From contig WAID01000007.1 of assembly GCA_016584495.1 (NCBI GenBank), forward strand, positions 496,001 through 560,000: DNA of 64,000 nt. Direction: 5' to 3'. The stretch comes from Celoporthe dispersa. Lineage: Eukaryota; Ascomycota; Sordariomycetes; Diaporthales; Cryphonectriaceae. The notes beneath the pieces were generated by a model that made no database searches, was not told the DNA's origin, and saw only the letters and a program-made list of their open reading frames with translations. Positions 37,700 through 49,351 of this stretch are shown one piece after another; position 1 is the first letter of the stretch; each line of letters starts with the position of its first letter. The translations under genes were made by a program, and so were the position numbers.

Positions 37700-40600
37700 C
37701 CGCCAGAATTGTCTAGACCGGTTGCCCTCGAGGCAATACTATCCAGCCAAGAGGGGGGGGCCGAGTGAGGTTGGGTGGGAGAGGGGGAATTAATTATGAC
37801 TAGCGGACGCCTTTGACGTCAGTGTCGAAAGATGTGCTTGCTCGTGTTGGTCGCAATTCTTGCCTGATTCGAGGGTGCGAAGCTGCAAAAAAAGAAAAAG
37901 AAAAGAAAGAAAAAAGGAAAGAGAAAAAAGTGGACCAGGTGGCATCGGTTCTCGTCAGCGCGTGCTCTAGAGATGTCCAGATCTGGCTACACCGTCTCAT
38001 GTTAATTTGTCTCGTGGTGGGTTACACAAGGCTGCTCGCCAGCACAGCCGCCGCGAGAAGAAGAGGGAACGGTGATCTCCCCTCTTTTGCTGTCCAGAGC
38101 AGACTCGTCTCGGCTGGTCTCTGGTCAGACAAGGTGACTTGCTGCTGACGCCTGATCCACCTTCACGAGAGAGAACAGGGGGAGGGAATGGGCAGATAAA
38201 CAAAGATAAAGAAAAGAAAGAAAGAAAAAAAAAACAGAGGGATATGCGAATGGTCAAGGGCCACAAACGGCGGGCGTGGCCCCGAACATACGCACAGAGG
38301 TCGGCCGCAGCTCGGTGAGACGGTTGGAAACGGCAGCCCCAGCCCAGCATCGTCTACGCCTGGCCCCAAGGTGAGGTAGTTGCTAGCCCCAGCTTACCCT
38401 CCCAAGCCCCTCCACCACTAACAGGTCGCAGGGACCAGTCAGAGCTGTCGCTATCGTCTCGTCCTGTCACATCGACAGGATGGCCTGGTCTGGTCATCAA
38501 CTGGGGCGGGTGGGCGTAGCGTATCTGGTGGCCAATTCAGCCGTTGGAAACAAAACCGTTGGCAAGTCACTCTCACCTCCTCTTTTTTTTTTTCCTTTTT
38601 TTCCTTATTTTCCCTCTACCTTTTTGTCACGGATGGATGTCATTGGTCAGGTCGCCTGAGCGGACTGACAACCCGCATCCCCTTATCCTGGATGCTTAAT
38701 CCTAGGCCCGGGCCAAGCCCTACTAGAAGATCACCAAGGAACCTGCCCAGTGTTGCATCGCCCAGAGCCGAGAGAGCCCTACGCCGACACCCATTGATCA
38801 TCGGTGCGTCCTCACCGCAAGCGTAACATCATCTGGGCTACGCGGCTTCTATTTCCGTCAGCGTCAGCCTTACTGTGGGCCTTACCTTTGGGAAAATCTG
38901 CTAATGAGACTAGTGATATCTCAAGTGTGCTCCAGTGGTTGCTGCTGGCTTCCCCCCGCTCCCCCCGGCCCAGTCCGAGAGATCTTTGCGCTTGGCTCAA
39001 GGTTTACTGGCTGCGCCGCCAATTTTTTTCTTTCTTCTCAGCTCAGGCGCCCCAGAGATTCGAGTCCAGTCAGGCTCACTCATCATCAGTATTCATTCGG
39101 CAAGAGGGCCGGAGCCAGCGGACGAGGCGATTGCGAGAGCGTGGTGGGTCTGTGAGAGAAATGTGGTGTTACCGGATGTAGCGGGTCACTTCCCCATGGT
39201 TGACCGGTCAAGTAGGCCTGGTAGACAAACACGATGCTGTGGGTGCCCGTGGCTGCACTGTGTCGGCCAGCAGCAGGAGGTCCTGCAGCCCCGCGCAGGG
39301 TACATCGATCAGCCCAGAGTGCTGGGCCTCCACCATCCATCCCAGCCCGCCCCGACAGTCTCTCAGAGCGCCCCTTGTGTGATGAGCAAGGTTCACAGAC
39401 GACGTGATATCCAGATCGAGCAGTCGTTGGCGCCTAGGCGCCGCCTTTGGTGTCGCGACCGGAACTCGCGTTCGATGCCCGCGCAGCCTGCGGGCCAGGG
39501 TCCCGCCCTCCAGGAAAAGAAACATCTGGGACCCGCCCTCGCGTATATAGTATACCGCCCTGGCACCCTTGACCGTGGTATCCCACCCAGGCCAGCAGGC
39601 AGTCAGGGCGAACTCCTTTGACCGCACAGCAGTAAGTGGTATAGCAGTGCAGACCAGACAGACCCGTGCTTCTTGTTCTGCAGGATTGTTTTCCACCGAG
39701 TGACTGCTCCACTAGAGAATGCGGAGAAGTGGGGTCTGTTGCGCGTACGGTGTCCCAACCGAATGGTCGGTAGGAGAGTCTGTTCTCTGCCCCAGGCCAG
39801 CGGGCAGGATTTCTTGTTGCATGGCACGGCAGGGACGTCATTGGCTGAAGAGGGCACCGACGGTCTGGAAAGCCTGCGCTGTCTCTTTAGTAGACCCACA
39901 AGTCCAGACAGTGACGACGGTGTAGATACTGTATACATACAGCGCGGCGCACTAAGTCGATGTGCTTCTGTGCAGCCGGACTCGCCTGACTGGAAAGGGC
40001 AAGGTGAAGGCTGGTCCAGTCATCCCAGAAATCAAATCCCGACGGGCTTTGACACCACGCATCGTCTGATCGGTGGGCCAGCGCCCATGGTCCTCCTGGT
40101 CGTCCTAGATTTGATTACCCTCCCACCCTGCCTGCGGGCAACGACAGCGACCCCTTCAAGGGCGGAAGGCCAGGGGGTCGCAGCTCATTTCTCAGCATCT
40201 GCTGTCAGCACCTTATGTGATTCCCCTGGTCATTTACTATTGTCAAGGGTCAAGTACAGACGCAAACCCAGGCCTGGCCCGCCCCGAGGTCACCCAAGGA
40301 ATCGTCCACGGTGAAGAGAAAGCCTGTGGTGGGGGACAGCGGCCGCAACTGCGCTGACCAGGCTTCCCAGGGCCTGTGTACCCATATCTGTTCCCGCTTT
40401 CTTTGCCAGGGGGACAAAAGGACCCCTGGAGGTGCAGTCAACTCTCGCTAGCGGACCGCCGGTCGAAATTGCAAGACAGGCTGTTAGGCGGGGAGGGCCT
40501 TCTGGAGACAAGATAGCCGGATGCGTGCCGATCAAGTGCTATCTGCTCCCCCAAGCAGTCATGTTCAAGCGGTAGCCGTTCGTACCTGGCCTGCTGTGGG

Positions 40601-41341
40601 CCTGTTGCCCAGCAGAACGCGACCAGCCCTGTGCGTACCTGACAATCGACGGGATGGGCCTCGCTAATGCAGCTTCAATACCGACTCTGAACGTTGCTGA
40701 TAAAGCCTAGATGTGATTCTGCTTGTTCCGCACGACGCACACACACGGTATGTAGACTGTATACAGTCGACAAGGGGGTACTGGATCCGACTGTTCGACA
40801 AGTTCTTCGAGGAGTCTCGAGCGAGTTTGGTAGGCTCCTGTGCAATAGCCACAGGGCAGCCACAGAGAAGCCACATTTGCCTTGCTAGGTATTTAGACTG
40901 GCCGGGCAGTGATGTTAACGTCGGCTGGATGGTGGTGCTTGGCCCCTTACGACACCCCGCTAGAGCATATGCGACGACAATATCAAACTCGACAGGACTG
41001 CTCGTGGCCCCCACGGACAGCTTGCATGCCAGGAATCCAGTGTCGCAGGGCGGTGGTGTCTGCAGAGGTCTGGGCCAGCAAAAATGAGACCCTGAGTGTG
41101 AAGAGCATTGCATCGCTTGGAAGCTGGGAGAATCCATCGTAGTAGCGAGCCTATGCCAGATAGGCCGCGTTCCGCCCCCACCTGTCCTGTAGATGCCACC
41201 AGCACCTTTGGGATCCAGCATGATGTACCGTGGCAACTGACGCCTTGTCCGGTTCTGAGCACCCAAAACAGAGCCGAGATGACATGACTGCCTCTGTACT
41301 TTGCCATACTCAATGCAGCACTAGACAGTATCATGCTTGAC

Positions 41342-41396
41342 CCGCCGCCGCCGCCGCCAACACCACCACCACCACCACCACCACCACCACCACCAC
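41342..41396. repeat. Triplet array (CCG)n then (CAC)n
   Basis: About six CCG units followed by about twelve CAC/ACC units; not part of a supported coding region. Confidence 0.9.
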
Positions 41397-41592
41397 GATC
41401 CCGTGCATGCTAAGTCGTTGATCGACAATATCCCATTTGTGTGAGGACCTCTGCGACGTAGCAGCTGGACCGGTGTATTAATCTCGGTAAACCAACCCCG
41501 GGAGACGACGTGCATGCAGCTGTGGTGTGTTCTGAATACCTAGCGTCGATTCTCTCCCGCTCTCTCTATCCATGGCAGAGGACAAGAGGAGG

Positions 41593-41602
41593 TACCATAG
41601 TA
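41593..41602 (+). repeat. TACCATAGTA motif
   Basis: GG-preceded copy, the most distal member, about 1.55 kb upstream of APC2. Confidence 0.8.
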
Positions 41603-43147
41603 AGATCACTGTGACTTGGCTGAGCGGTAACGCGGGCTGAGGTCCCAGCCCATCTCCTGAGCTCTCTCGTGGGTCCCTGCCGCAGGACCTGTGTCCAGCC
41701 TCGTTTCACACGCGTTCAGGGAGGGACCGAGCCGTCGATCCCATACAGAATCGAGAAGACATGTCGGTGCTAGCGAAGGAGAACAGCTGATCCGGGAGAG
41801 GGGGTGGCAATCTGCGTGAGGGTGTCGCCGAGATGCGCGGGTTCTCGCTCCCGCTGAGAAATGTTTGACCAAAGACAACCCCCATAATCAGCGCTTCTCC
41901 ATCGTACGTTCACGGCTCGAACTAGACGCCTCCTCGTCCAAGAACGAGCACACGTTGGTTCCGGCCTCGGACCGAAAGTGGTCACACCTGTGCCCACACT
42001 CGACGAGGAGATGGCTGGACCCGCGCGTGGCTTCCGGCGATGTGTAAGGCTAATGCTCCTTCTGTCAACGAGCATGTCATCTGCTGAAGAAAGCAAGAGG
42101 GAGAGGGAAAGTGGCTGAACTGATAGCAAAGAAAGGTGTGCCCCGTCCCGTCGCGCAAGGGACCTGACATGGCAGCATGGCAAGAGAAGGGAGGTCACGG
42201 GAAGGATCCGCCGTGCATTCCATACACACGATCAAGAGGCCATCGTCTCGGTCCCGAGTAGGATAGGAAGACTGTGTACATGAGACGTCTTCCCATGTGT
42301 CAACTGTCGGGGTTGAACAGACAGCGAGTCAGGTCAAGTTGGTGTGTTGGTCTTGATGGTGTGTCGAGGGCGTGAGGGTGTGTGTGTGGGTGGATGAATG
42401 GACGCGACCAAATCAGCCCAGGATGCTGGCACTTCGAGTGCCCGGCTGACCACACCAGACTCCACCCCACCCTCCTCGTCCCTTCATCCCATACTCGACA
42501 TCGAGCTTGCCACGTTGCGTAGGATTTCGCGCTGGTGTGTAAGAAAGGGGGACAGGTCGAAGGAGGTGGGCGTTGTGGGCGGTGGGAGCGTCGCAGCATG
42601 TGTCGCTGTTGGAGAAGGAGCGATGTGGTTGGAATCGAGGTCCAATTTCTATGGGGACGGCGCTTAGAGCACGGACCTCATACAAAGAGCAAGCTCAGAA
42701 CAAGCGCCAAAGCCAACCTATAGACGCACGGGCCAGCTTGTGGCCCTATCAACCGCCTTTCCCAAAACATTCAGTATCAACATCACCAAACTGACAGCCA
42801 GAAACGGGTATCACGAGCCAGGAACCAGCACATCCACCACAACACCTTGCAGTCCAAGCAACGAACACACGGACGAATGGTTTTTCGTCCACAGACTACA
42901 TCACACCACAGATTGTTGCCACCAGGAGCTCCACGCCGCTCAGACGCGTCGTCGAGTCGGCCTCTGTCCCCTCTTCGCCTCGCGCCACGGCTGGACATGC
43001 CGGAGGAGGGACAGCCCAGCCCAGGCCAAAGATAGCAGACGTCAACGTCGATCTTGAACGAGCAGGAGCCAGACCATTTGTGCATCTGCACCTGCGACTC
43101 GGGTTTCAAGCCTCGTGGCTCCCAATAGCCCTGAGCGAGAAGCACCC

Positions 43148-46100
43148 ATGGCTGCCGAGGTGGCCCCGACGTCTCAGGGGGAGGGCGAAGCGACGCCGTG
43201 TGTTCCACTCTGTCTTCTCAACAAACCACCCTCTTTCAGCTTCGACGCCGCGGCTCCAGTCGGTCCAGTCACAGTCAGCGCAGTCGCAGTCCCAGTCGCA
43301 GCCGCAGTCCAGACCTGCCAACAGTCAGGGTCACATTGTCGGACACCAATTTCCCGAGGCGTCCACGTACTCCCCCACTACGACGACGTCCTTCTGGACC
43401 GCGTCACCGCTGTCACAGCCAACTTTTGGCAGGGATACGCTGTCAGCTGAAGATGAGACGGGTCAACTAGCCACTGCCTGGAGCATTGTCACCTCGACGC
43501 TAGACCTGTCCTCTGGTGTGCCATTGCGAGAGCCTGACGGGACATCCTCCACCCCTGAGCTTCAGTTCGCTTCACAGACCCAGGAGGATGAGTTCAGTAC
43601 TGCGCTCGTGAAGGTCGTTCAGGCTGGTCTACTGAGCCATGGGACTGAAACTCCCTACGACGCCCTGGCCTGGCATAGTCATCAAGTGAGGGCGCACTTC
43701 CTCGACCATGAACATCGTTTGGCTAGGGCGTGTCGGTGGGCTGCTGGTCATAGCAAGGGCGATGGTAATGAGGATGAGGGGGATGTCATGGAAAGCATCC
43801 CTATGGCTGCCCTCCAGAGGACTGTACAACACTTGCAGTCGACCTTTCGACAGTACTTCGCCCGTCTGTACCCGATTGTTCGGGCTATTGAGCAGGGAAA
43901 CCGCTCAGGGGATCCAGATGCCACTTCTGATGCCATCGTCACACGTTTCACACACGATCTGCATGCTTTAGTCGCCGATGCTACAGGTCCCATACTGCCA
44001 GTCATGCGCGCGGTCTTTAGGCGCCTCATAGAACAAGCCTTGCAGATGCCCAAGGCAGGAAAGAAACAACAGACTGCTCGTCAGCCGTCCAAGCCTGGCA
44101 GCACCGACGGTGGGGACACGCGAGAGCGTCTCCTTCAGCTTGTCGAGGCGCTGAATCGGGTCGGCATGGCTGGTGAGAGCTTTCAGGTGTTGTTTGCCGA
44201 GATCATGGACAGGAAGCTGAGCGACCACGTTCGCCAGTCGTACGCCCGGGTCTGGAGATCTTCCTCAAAATTGGAGAGCGGCCGCGGGCTGGATAGGGAG
44301 GCCATTAGAACTTTGGGCCTCTCCCAGGTCTCATGGTGCATTCTGTCACTCTGTGATTGGGTGGAGAACTCCTTTGCCAGTCTGGCACTGGAGGTGCTGA
44401 GCCGCGTTGAAACGACGACCACGAAGCTAGAGATTGTGTCTCTAGCCGATGTACAGCAGTGGAAAGAGATAGGGATTGGACATATCGCTGCTCTGAGGAT
44501 CTCGGAGCTCTTCGATATTGTGCTTGAGTGGCCGGCAAGCAAGGGAGCACTCGACGACCTCAAGGCCAGCGTCACGACCCCTCGGCGGCGCTGGCAATTG
44601 ACCGAGGTCTTTTCGTCTGCGCTCCAGGAACGTCTGCTGCACCCAGCACGGTCTACGTTGGACATATTGCGGGTCTACATCTCCATGATCCGCGCGTTCC
44701 ACGCTCTCGACCACTCCAAGGTCCTCCTGAGCCGTGTGGTCCCATCACTCCAGCTTTACCTCGTTCAGCGGGAAGATGCCGTCCGTATTGTGGTCACGGG
44801 TCTGCTCGCAAGTCCAGAGGAGGTCGAGACGGCGGAAAAGTCACCCTTCTCTGTTTCTGACGGTGATGCGAGCAAGAAACTGGTTGAGCTCGCCCTGCTC
44901 CTCAATGACCCAGACCAGCAGCGGCGAACGGACGCTGATGAGGACGACCTCGACTGGGACGATATGAACTGGGTCCCGGATCCTGTGGACGCCGGTATAA
45001 ATTACAGGCGCCCCAGGTCTGAGGACGTCATCGGCACTCTCATCAGCACCCTTGGGTCTGAAGAAGTCTTCATCAAGGAGTTCCAGAACATCATTTCGGA
45101 GCACCTATTGTCCAACCAGACGGATTTTGCACAGGAACAGAAAGTACTGAGTCTCCTTCAGAAGCGCTTCAGCGAGTCGGCACTGCAGAACTGCGAGGTG
45201 ATGATCAAGGATATCTACGACTCGCGAAAGGTTGACACGCGAATCCGCAGGGTCCAGCTGGGTCAGCCAGCACAGCCCCCAAGGGCCTTTGGAACGCCGG
45301 CCACTCCACCTACATACATGGACATGGGCAGGCAGCTGGACCTGGACGAAGAGGAGCAAGGCCAGGTGCCATACCACGCGCGCATTCTGTCCCGCCTGTA
45401 CTGGCCCGGCATCGTGCAGGAGACGTTCAACCTGCCACGATCTGTCGCTCAGCAGCAGGAGAAGTATGAAGCTGGGTACGAACGCCTCAAGACCTCCCGC
45501 AAACTCACCTGGCTGCACCAGCTCGGCCAGGCCACAGTTGAACTAGAACTGGAGGACCGCACCATCAACGTCGAGTGCACGACCTTTGAGGCAGCTGTCA
45601 TCTACGCGTTCCAGGACGGCGGAGAAGAAGATGAAGAAGCAGAGGGTGGCGACAGCGGCCCAACCCGTCGGACGGTCCAGGAGCTCCAGGAGATGCTCCA
45701 GATGGACGAGGAGCTAGTGCTCCAGGCGCTCGATACCTGGGAGCTGGAAGGGGTCATTGCCCGGTATTCCACCTCGCCCGGTACCTATGTCGTGCTGGAA
45801 CGGAAGGACTCGCCGTTGACCAGACCGGAGCTTCACCCTTCGGCATCAGCACCGGCAGCGCTGGAAGGGGAACACCAGGTGCCGGGGATGCCGCTTAAGC
45901 CTTCTGGTGTGAAGCGGGCTGGTACGACAAGCGCGATGGACGCCAAGGAGAACGAGAGGAGGGCTATGTACTGGCAATTCATCGTGGGTATGCTGGCAAA
46001 CTCGATGTCTATGATGCCGCTCGGCCAAATGTCCAACCTGTTGAGGATAGTGATCCCCGACGGGTTCTCCTGGAGCGACCAGGAACTACAGGAGTTCCTG

Positions 46101-46166
46101 GCGGAGAAGGTGGAATCGGGAGAGCTGGAGCTCGCGGGCGCGAACTACAAGCTGGCGAAGAAGTGA
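43148..46166 (+). CDS. apc2: Anaphase-promoting complex subunit 2 (cullin-type), with one frame break near the start
   Basis: One exon encodes Apc2, the cullin-like scaffold that pairs with RING subunit Apc11 in the APC/C ubiquitin ligase that targets securin and mitotic cyclins. The N-terminal region (about 25-60) is Ser/Gln-rich. The middle carries cullin repeats. The C-terminal half has the cullin-homology stretch (RLYWPGIVQETFNLPRSVAQ, then LTWLHQLGQATVELEL), an acidic insertion (about 835-850) and the terminal winged-helix APC2 domain (WQFIVGMLANSMSMMPLGQM to the end). The long frame has no in-frame ATG before residue 200 or so. The neighbouring frame supplies MAAEVAPTSQG at 43148, which joins to RAKRRRVFHSVFSTN if the G5 run at 43177-43181 has one G too many. 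Corrected length is 1005 aa. Confidence 0.93.
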
Positions 46167-47352
46167 AGTGACCATATTGTTTCTGGTCGCCAGCATCGGA
46201 AGTTGAGAGCGTTGCATTGCTAAACAATCTTTGTTGAGGCGCATCGAGATACCCCCAGGAGCCTAATTGTACCCTAATTGTACCCAGCTCAGTGTTTCTG
46301 TTTACTACCCTACGCGGGCCATCGCAATCAGGTCTGTCGCCGCGGCCCGGTCAAAATGCTTGTCGTAAAGCATTTACTACTACTATATTAAGTATGTATT
46401 ATAGTGGTACGTTTTGTTTTTTCACCACCCGTCCCCCTCCCGGATTTCGGTGTCCTGCCGAATCCGAGCATGAAACGTGAAATCGTCATGGCGTTTGGCG
46501 ACTGAGCATGGGGAATCCTGTCTTTTTCTTTTCTTTTCCTGTCGAGTGGCCAAATCATAGGCAAGAACACACCACCTGCCCGAAGTGTCAACCGTGTCCG
46601 TTCCGCAGCCGACCAGCCCCAACTATACACCTCGGCGCACGGTGGGTCTTCATCCCCGGTACTGCGCCCCATCTCGAATGGAAGGGCAGAGGGCCTCCCC
46701 GGGCCCCCGAAGATCGAGCGATCACCACCGCGAATCTTGATGAGGGTTTCCATGTCTATGACGCCGTCATCGCGGGCGCATGGCGGGCCGGGGTCCCCCT
46801 TCTCTAACATCTCGTCCTCCTCACGCGCTGGATACCGGATTCAGAACCCTCTGCCGCGGCAGTGAGAGAGTCACACAAGGAGCGAGAGTGTCGAGAAGGT
46901 TGAAAAAGAGTTTAAAAGGGAAGGTCGTGGATGGATCGGCTGGCTTTGTAGTCTACACGCACCCCTCCCCCCCTCTTGTTCCCCTTCTTTCCTTGGATGA
47001 CAACGATGCAGGAGTACGGACGGAGGGAACGCTTGTTCGAAGCGAATGCGAGAATGTTTGTGAGTTGAGGACGGCTCACCGAGACAGACGGGCTTATGGG
47101 CTGATCGTGATGATGGTCTCGGTGGTCGTGGTCTACAGAGGAGGATATTTAAGAAGGGGATGCTGCGACGGCGGTGCTGAGTGAAGAAGAGGAAGAGAGG
47201 AAGAGAAAGAGACAGAGAGAGAGAGAGAGAGTTACACAGAGATTCGTCTGGAACAAACAGTCCTTCACTCTTTCATCTTTACCATCATCTCCTCTCAGTA
47301 GTAGCTGTTGGCCTGTTACTCCCCCCCAAAGAATAACAAGCAACAATCAAAA
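46167..47352. other. Intergenic region between APC2 and the lipocalin gene
   Basis: APC2 3' region, then the lipocalin promoter. A possible TATA-like GATATTTAAG at 47144-47153 lies about 200 bp before the lipocalin ATG, followed by a GA-rich tract (47160-47231). No gene is supported. Confidence 0.5.
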
Positions 47353-48262
47353 ATGCGTTCCGCGTCCATACTCACCTCCGCCCTGTCGCTGGCTGCGGCC
47401 GCGTCGGCGTCGTCTATGTGGCCTAGGGCCACCACGTCCAACGGGACAAATGTCGTCTCCGCGAACTGGGACGGGTGAGAAAACACCTCCTCCCTCAGAA
47501 AGAAGCACACCACTGCCAACCGCTCCCCGGGGACAGCCCTTGCTAACAACCCCCCCCCCCGGCTGAACAACAGCGAGTGCTTCTACCCCATCTCGGACTC
47601 GTCCTTTGATATCGACACCTACCTGGGCGTCTGGTACCAGGTGGCGGGCTACACGGCCATCTTCGACGCCGGCTGCAAGTGCATCACCGCCAACTACACG
47701 CTCAACGACAACGGCACCGTCCACGTCGTCAACCAGTGCCAGGAGCTGGGCCTGCCCATCAGCATCGAGGGGACGGCGACCGCTGCGGACACGGCCTACG
47801 GAGATGCCGGTGTCTTTGTCGTGACGCTGGAAGGGTTTGGCGATGTCTGCCCTGGGCCTAACTACATTGTTCAGGGTGAGTGGTAGTAGTAGTTGTCGTC
47901 GCTGCGAGCAAGGGGAAAAAAACCACTCCCTTGTTTTTTTTTTTTTTTTTGGTTCCCTTCTTTTCTTGCTAATCTGGCTGTCATCTGTAGAGTACGTGGA
48001 GGGTGACTATGCCATCGTGCAGTCTCCAGACTTTTCGACCTTGTTTGTGCTTAGCCGCGAGCAGAACCTGACGACCACCGAGATTGATGTGAGTTTTCCC
48101 TCCCAAAAAAAAAAAAAAAAAAAAAAGACAGACAGGCCGTACAGCATGCTGATCAAGTCGACATGGCACTGCACATAGACTCTGGTGGCACGCGCGGTGG
48201 CCCTGGGCTCCGACGAGGCTCTGATTGTGACGGACAGCCAGTCTGGATGCCTCTACACCTAA
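47353..48262 (+). CDS. Secreted lipocalin-like protein, four exons
   Basis: Exons 47353-47474, 47574-47875, 47991-48088 and 48179-48262 join in frame to 201 aa. The N-terminus MRSASILTSALSLAAAASAS is a signal peptide. The signature DIDTYLGVWYQVAGY contains the G-x-W motif that opens the lipocalin beta-barrel. The block YVEGDYAIVQSPDFSTLFVL fits the later strands, and the ending TDSQSGCLYT supplies a late cysteine. Six or more cysteines and several N-glycosylation sequons (NGT, NYT, NLT) fit an extracellular protein. It resembles apolipoprotein D / Blc-type lipocalins that bind small hydrophobic ligands; the ligand here is unknown. Introns are 99, 115 and 90 nt, and two carry long C, T or A runs. 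No frame break is seen. Confidence 0.85.
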
Positions 48263-48768
48263 AGGACAGCAATGCTTCTGATGGGATGAGATATGTAACT
48301 GCCATAGCCCATAGTTTCCCTCCCTTGTCAGTCAGACTGAGAAGAGAAATGAGAAAGATTTTCCTCCTGAATTGTAACGCGCGCTACTGTTTTTGAGGCT
48401 CGAGATGCGCCGGGTGACGTCACCCACCGCACGCACGCCGCAGGTGCAACCAAAAGACTGACCATAATCCTGCTTTGGGTGGACAGCGTTGCAGCCGGTT
48501 CGTCATGGCGCCTACATTTATTTAGCAAGGTTTTAGAATCTCATAGCGGCACCTGTCTACTTGCGTATAAGCAGATTATCGCTTATTGTGGTGCATACCT
48601 ATGTCGTCTCTTTCTCTCTGTGTGTATGTCTCTCTTTTCTGACTGGCCCCTCTTGCAACAAGACATTGTATCGTGGAGCCGCTGAGACATGTTGAGCCTG
48701 CTGGCCAACTGTCCATCCCTTAGCACGACAACCAAGGGTCAACAAGATTTAGGAGCCCATCCGTCAAG
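48263..48768. other. Intergenic region, possibly holding a missed first exon of the next gene
   Basis: No independent gene. If the Pmp3-family protein has the usual hydrophobic N-terminal helix, its exon would lie here, but I could not identify it. Confidence 0.4.
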
Positions 48769-49351
48769 ATGGGTATCTTCCTGGAGCGTATCACGCTGTC
48801 GTGTATCAACATTTTTTGTAAACACCCAAACTCCCTTCGCCTTACACGGCTGCAGGCTGACCGTTGCTTTCAGTACCACCCTTATCCGTGATGCTCGTGG
48901 CAGGTGTCGGCATGGACTGCCTCATCAACACGCTCTGGTACACGTCTCTCCCCTCCCTCCTTCTCTCCCCCTCCACCCCTCATCCTTCTCACAGGCTCCG
49001 GACAGGTTCTTGTGTGGTGTGATCCCGGGCCACGTCCACGGCTTCTACATAACATGGACCTACTTCTCGAGAAAGCGCAAGGTCAAGAAGGGCAGATACC
49101 CCGGTGGGCCCAAGGCGTTCATCTACAGCAGAAAGGTCATCAACGGCGATGCGAGCGACGAGAAGGTGAGGCAGCTGTGGAGGGCGGAGCAGAGGGCCAA
49201 GGAGGACAAGCTGATGCGGAAGCGGTCCTCCAGGAGGAGCAGCCGCCTGAGCCCGTCAACCAGCGCGGGTGGTGGGCAGCATCGGTGGAGTGCACAGAGC
49301 ACCGGCGTCATGGGTAGCAGGAGGCGCCATTCGACGGCCACGAGCAGATGA
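48769..49351 (+). CDS. Pmp3/UPF0057-family small membrane protein with a basic tail (start uncertain)
   Basis: Exons 48769-48787, 48904-48937 and 49006-49351 join in frame to 132 aa. The core reads FLER, then GMDCLINTLWFLCGVIPGHV and HGFYITWTYF, matching the Pmp3 (UPF0057) pattern of a C-x-x-x-I-N helix followed by a P-G-x-x-H helix. These proteolipids sit in the plasma membrane and affect ion balance and salt tolerance. The tail continues with SRKRKVKKGRYPGGPKAFIY and about 60 Arg/Ser/Lys-rich residues, longer than the classical 50-60 aa members but known in filamentous fungi. The proposed first exon is only 19 nt (MGIFLE). The usual upstream FFPP helix was not found, so the N-terminus may be incomplete. 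The acceptor at 49005 is forced, because the earlier AG at 48994 leads to a stop. Confidence 0.75.

Larger units (their letters stand above)
33363..43147. other. Gene-poor region between the zinc-finger gene and APC2
   Basis: About 9.8 kb with no supported gene. Contents include A-rich sequence just after the zinc-finger stop, many CA/GT and CT tracts, a 20-bp palindrome at 36305, a CCG/CAC triplet array at 41342 and one TACCATAGTA copy at 41593. The last 300 bp hold the APC2 promoter. Open frames up to 290 aa (minus, 35336-36208) are driven by simple repeats. Confidence 0.5.

Noticed and set aside
39673..40314. 213-codon open frame on the plus strand
   Set aside because: No domain, no coding-like codon bias, unsupported by neighbours.
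17002..41396. CRISPR-like or satellite arrays
   Set aside because: All tandem repeats seen are ordinary di-, tri- and tetranucleotide microsatellites; there are no spaced direct repeats.
10748..43147. tRNA or 5S rRNA genes in the desert
   Set aside because: No A-box/B-box pair or GGTTCGA-type loop in a foldable context was found on either strand.
10748..43147. RIP-mutated repeat block
   Set aside because: The region is not TA-rich, and the frame breaks in genes are one-base indels, not C-to-T changes.
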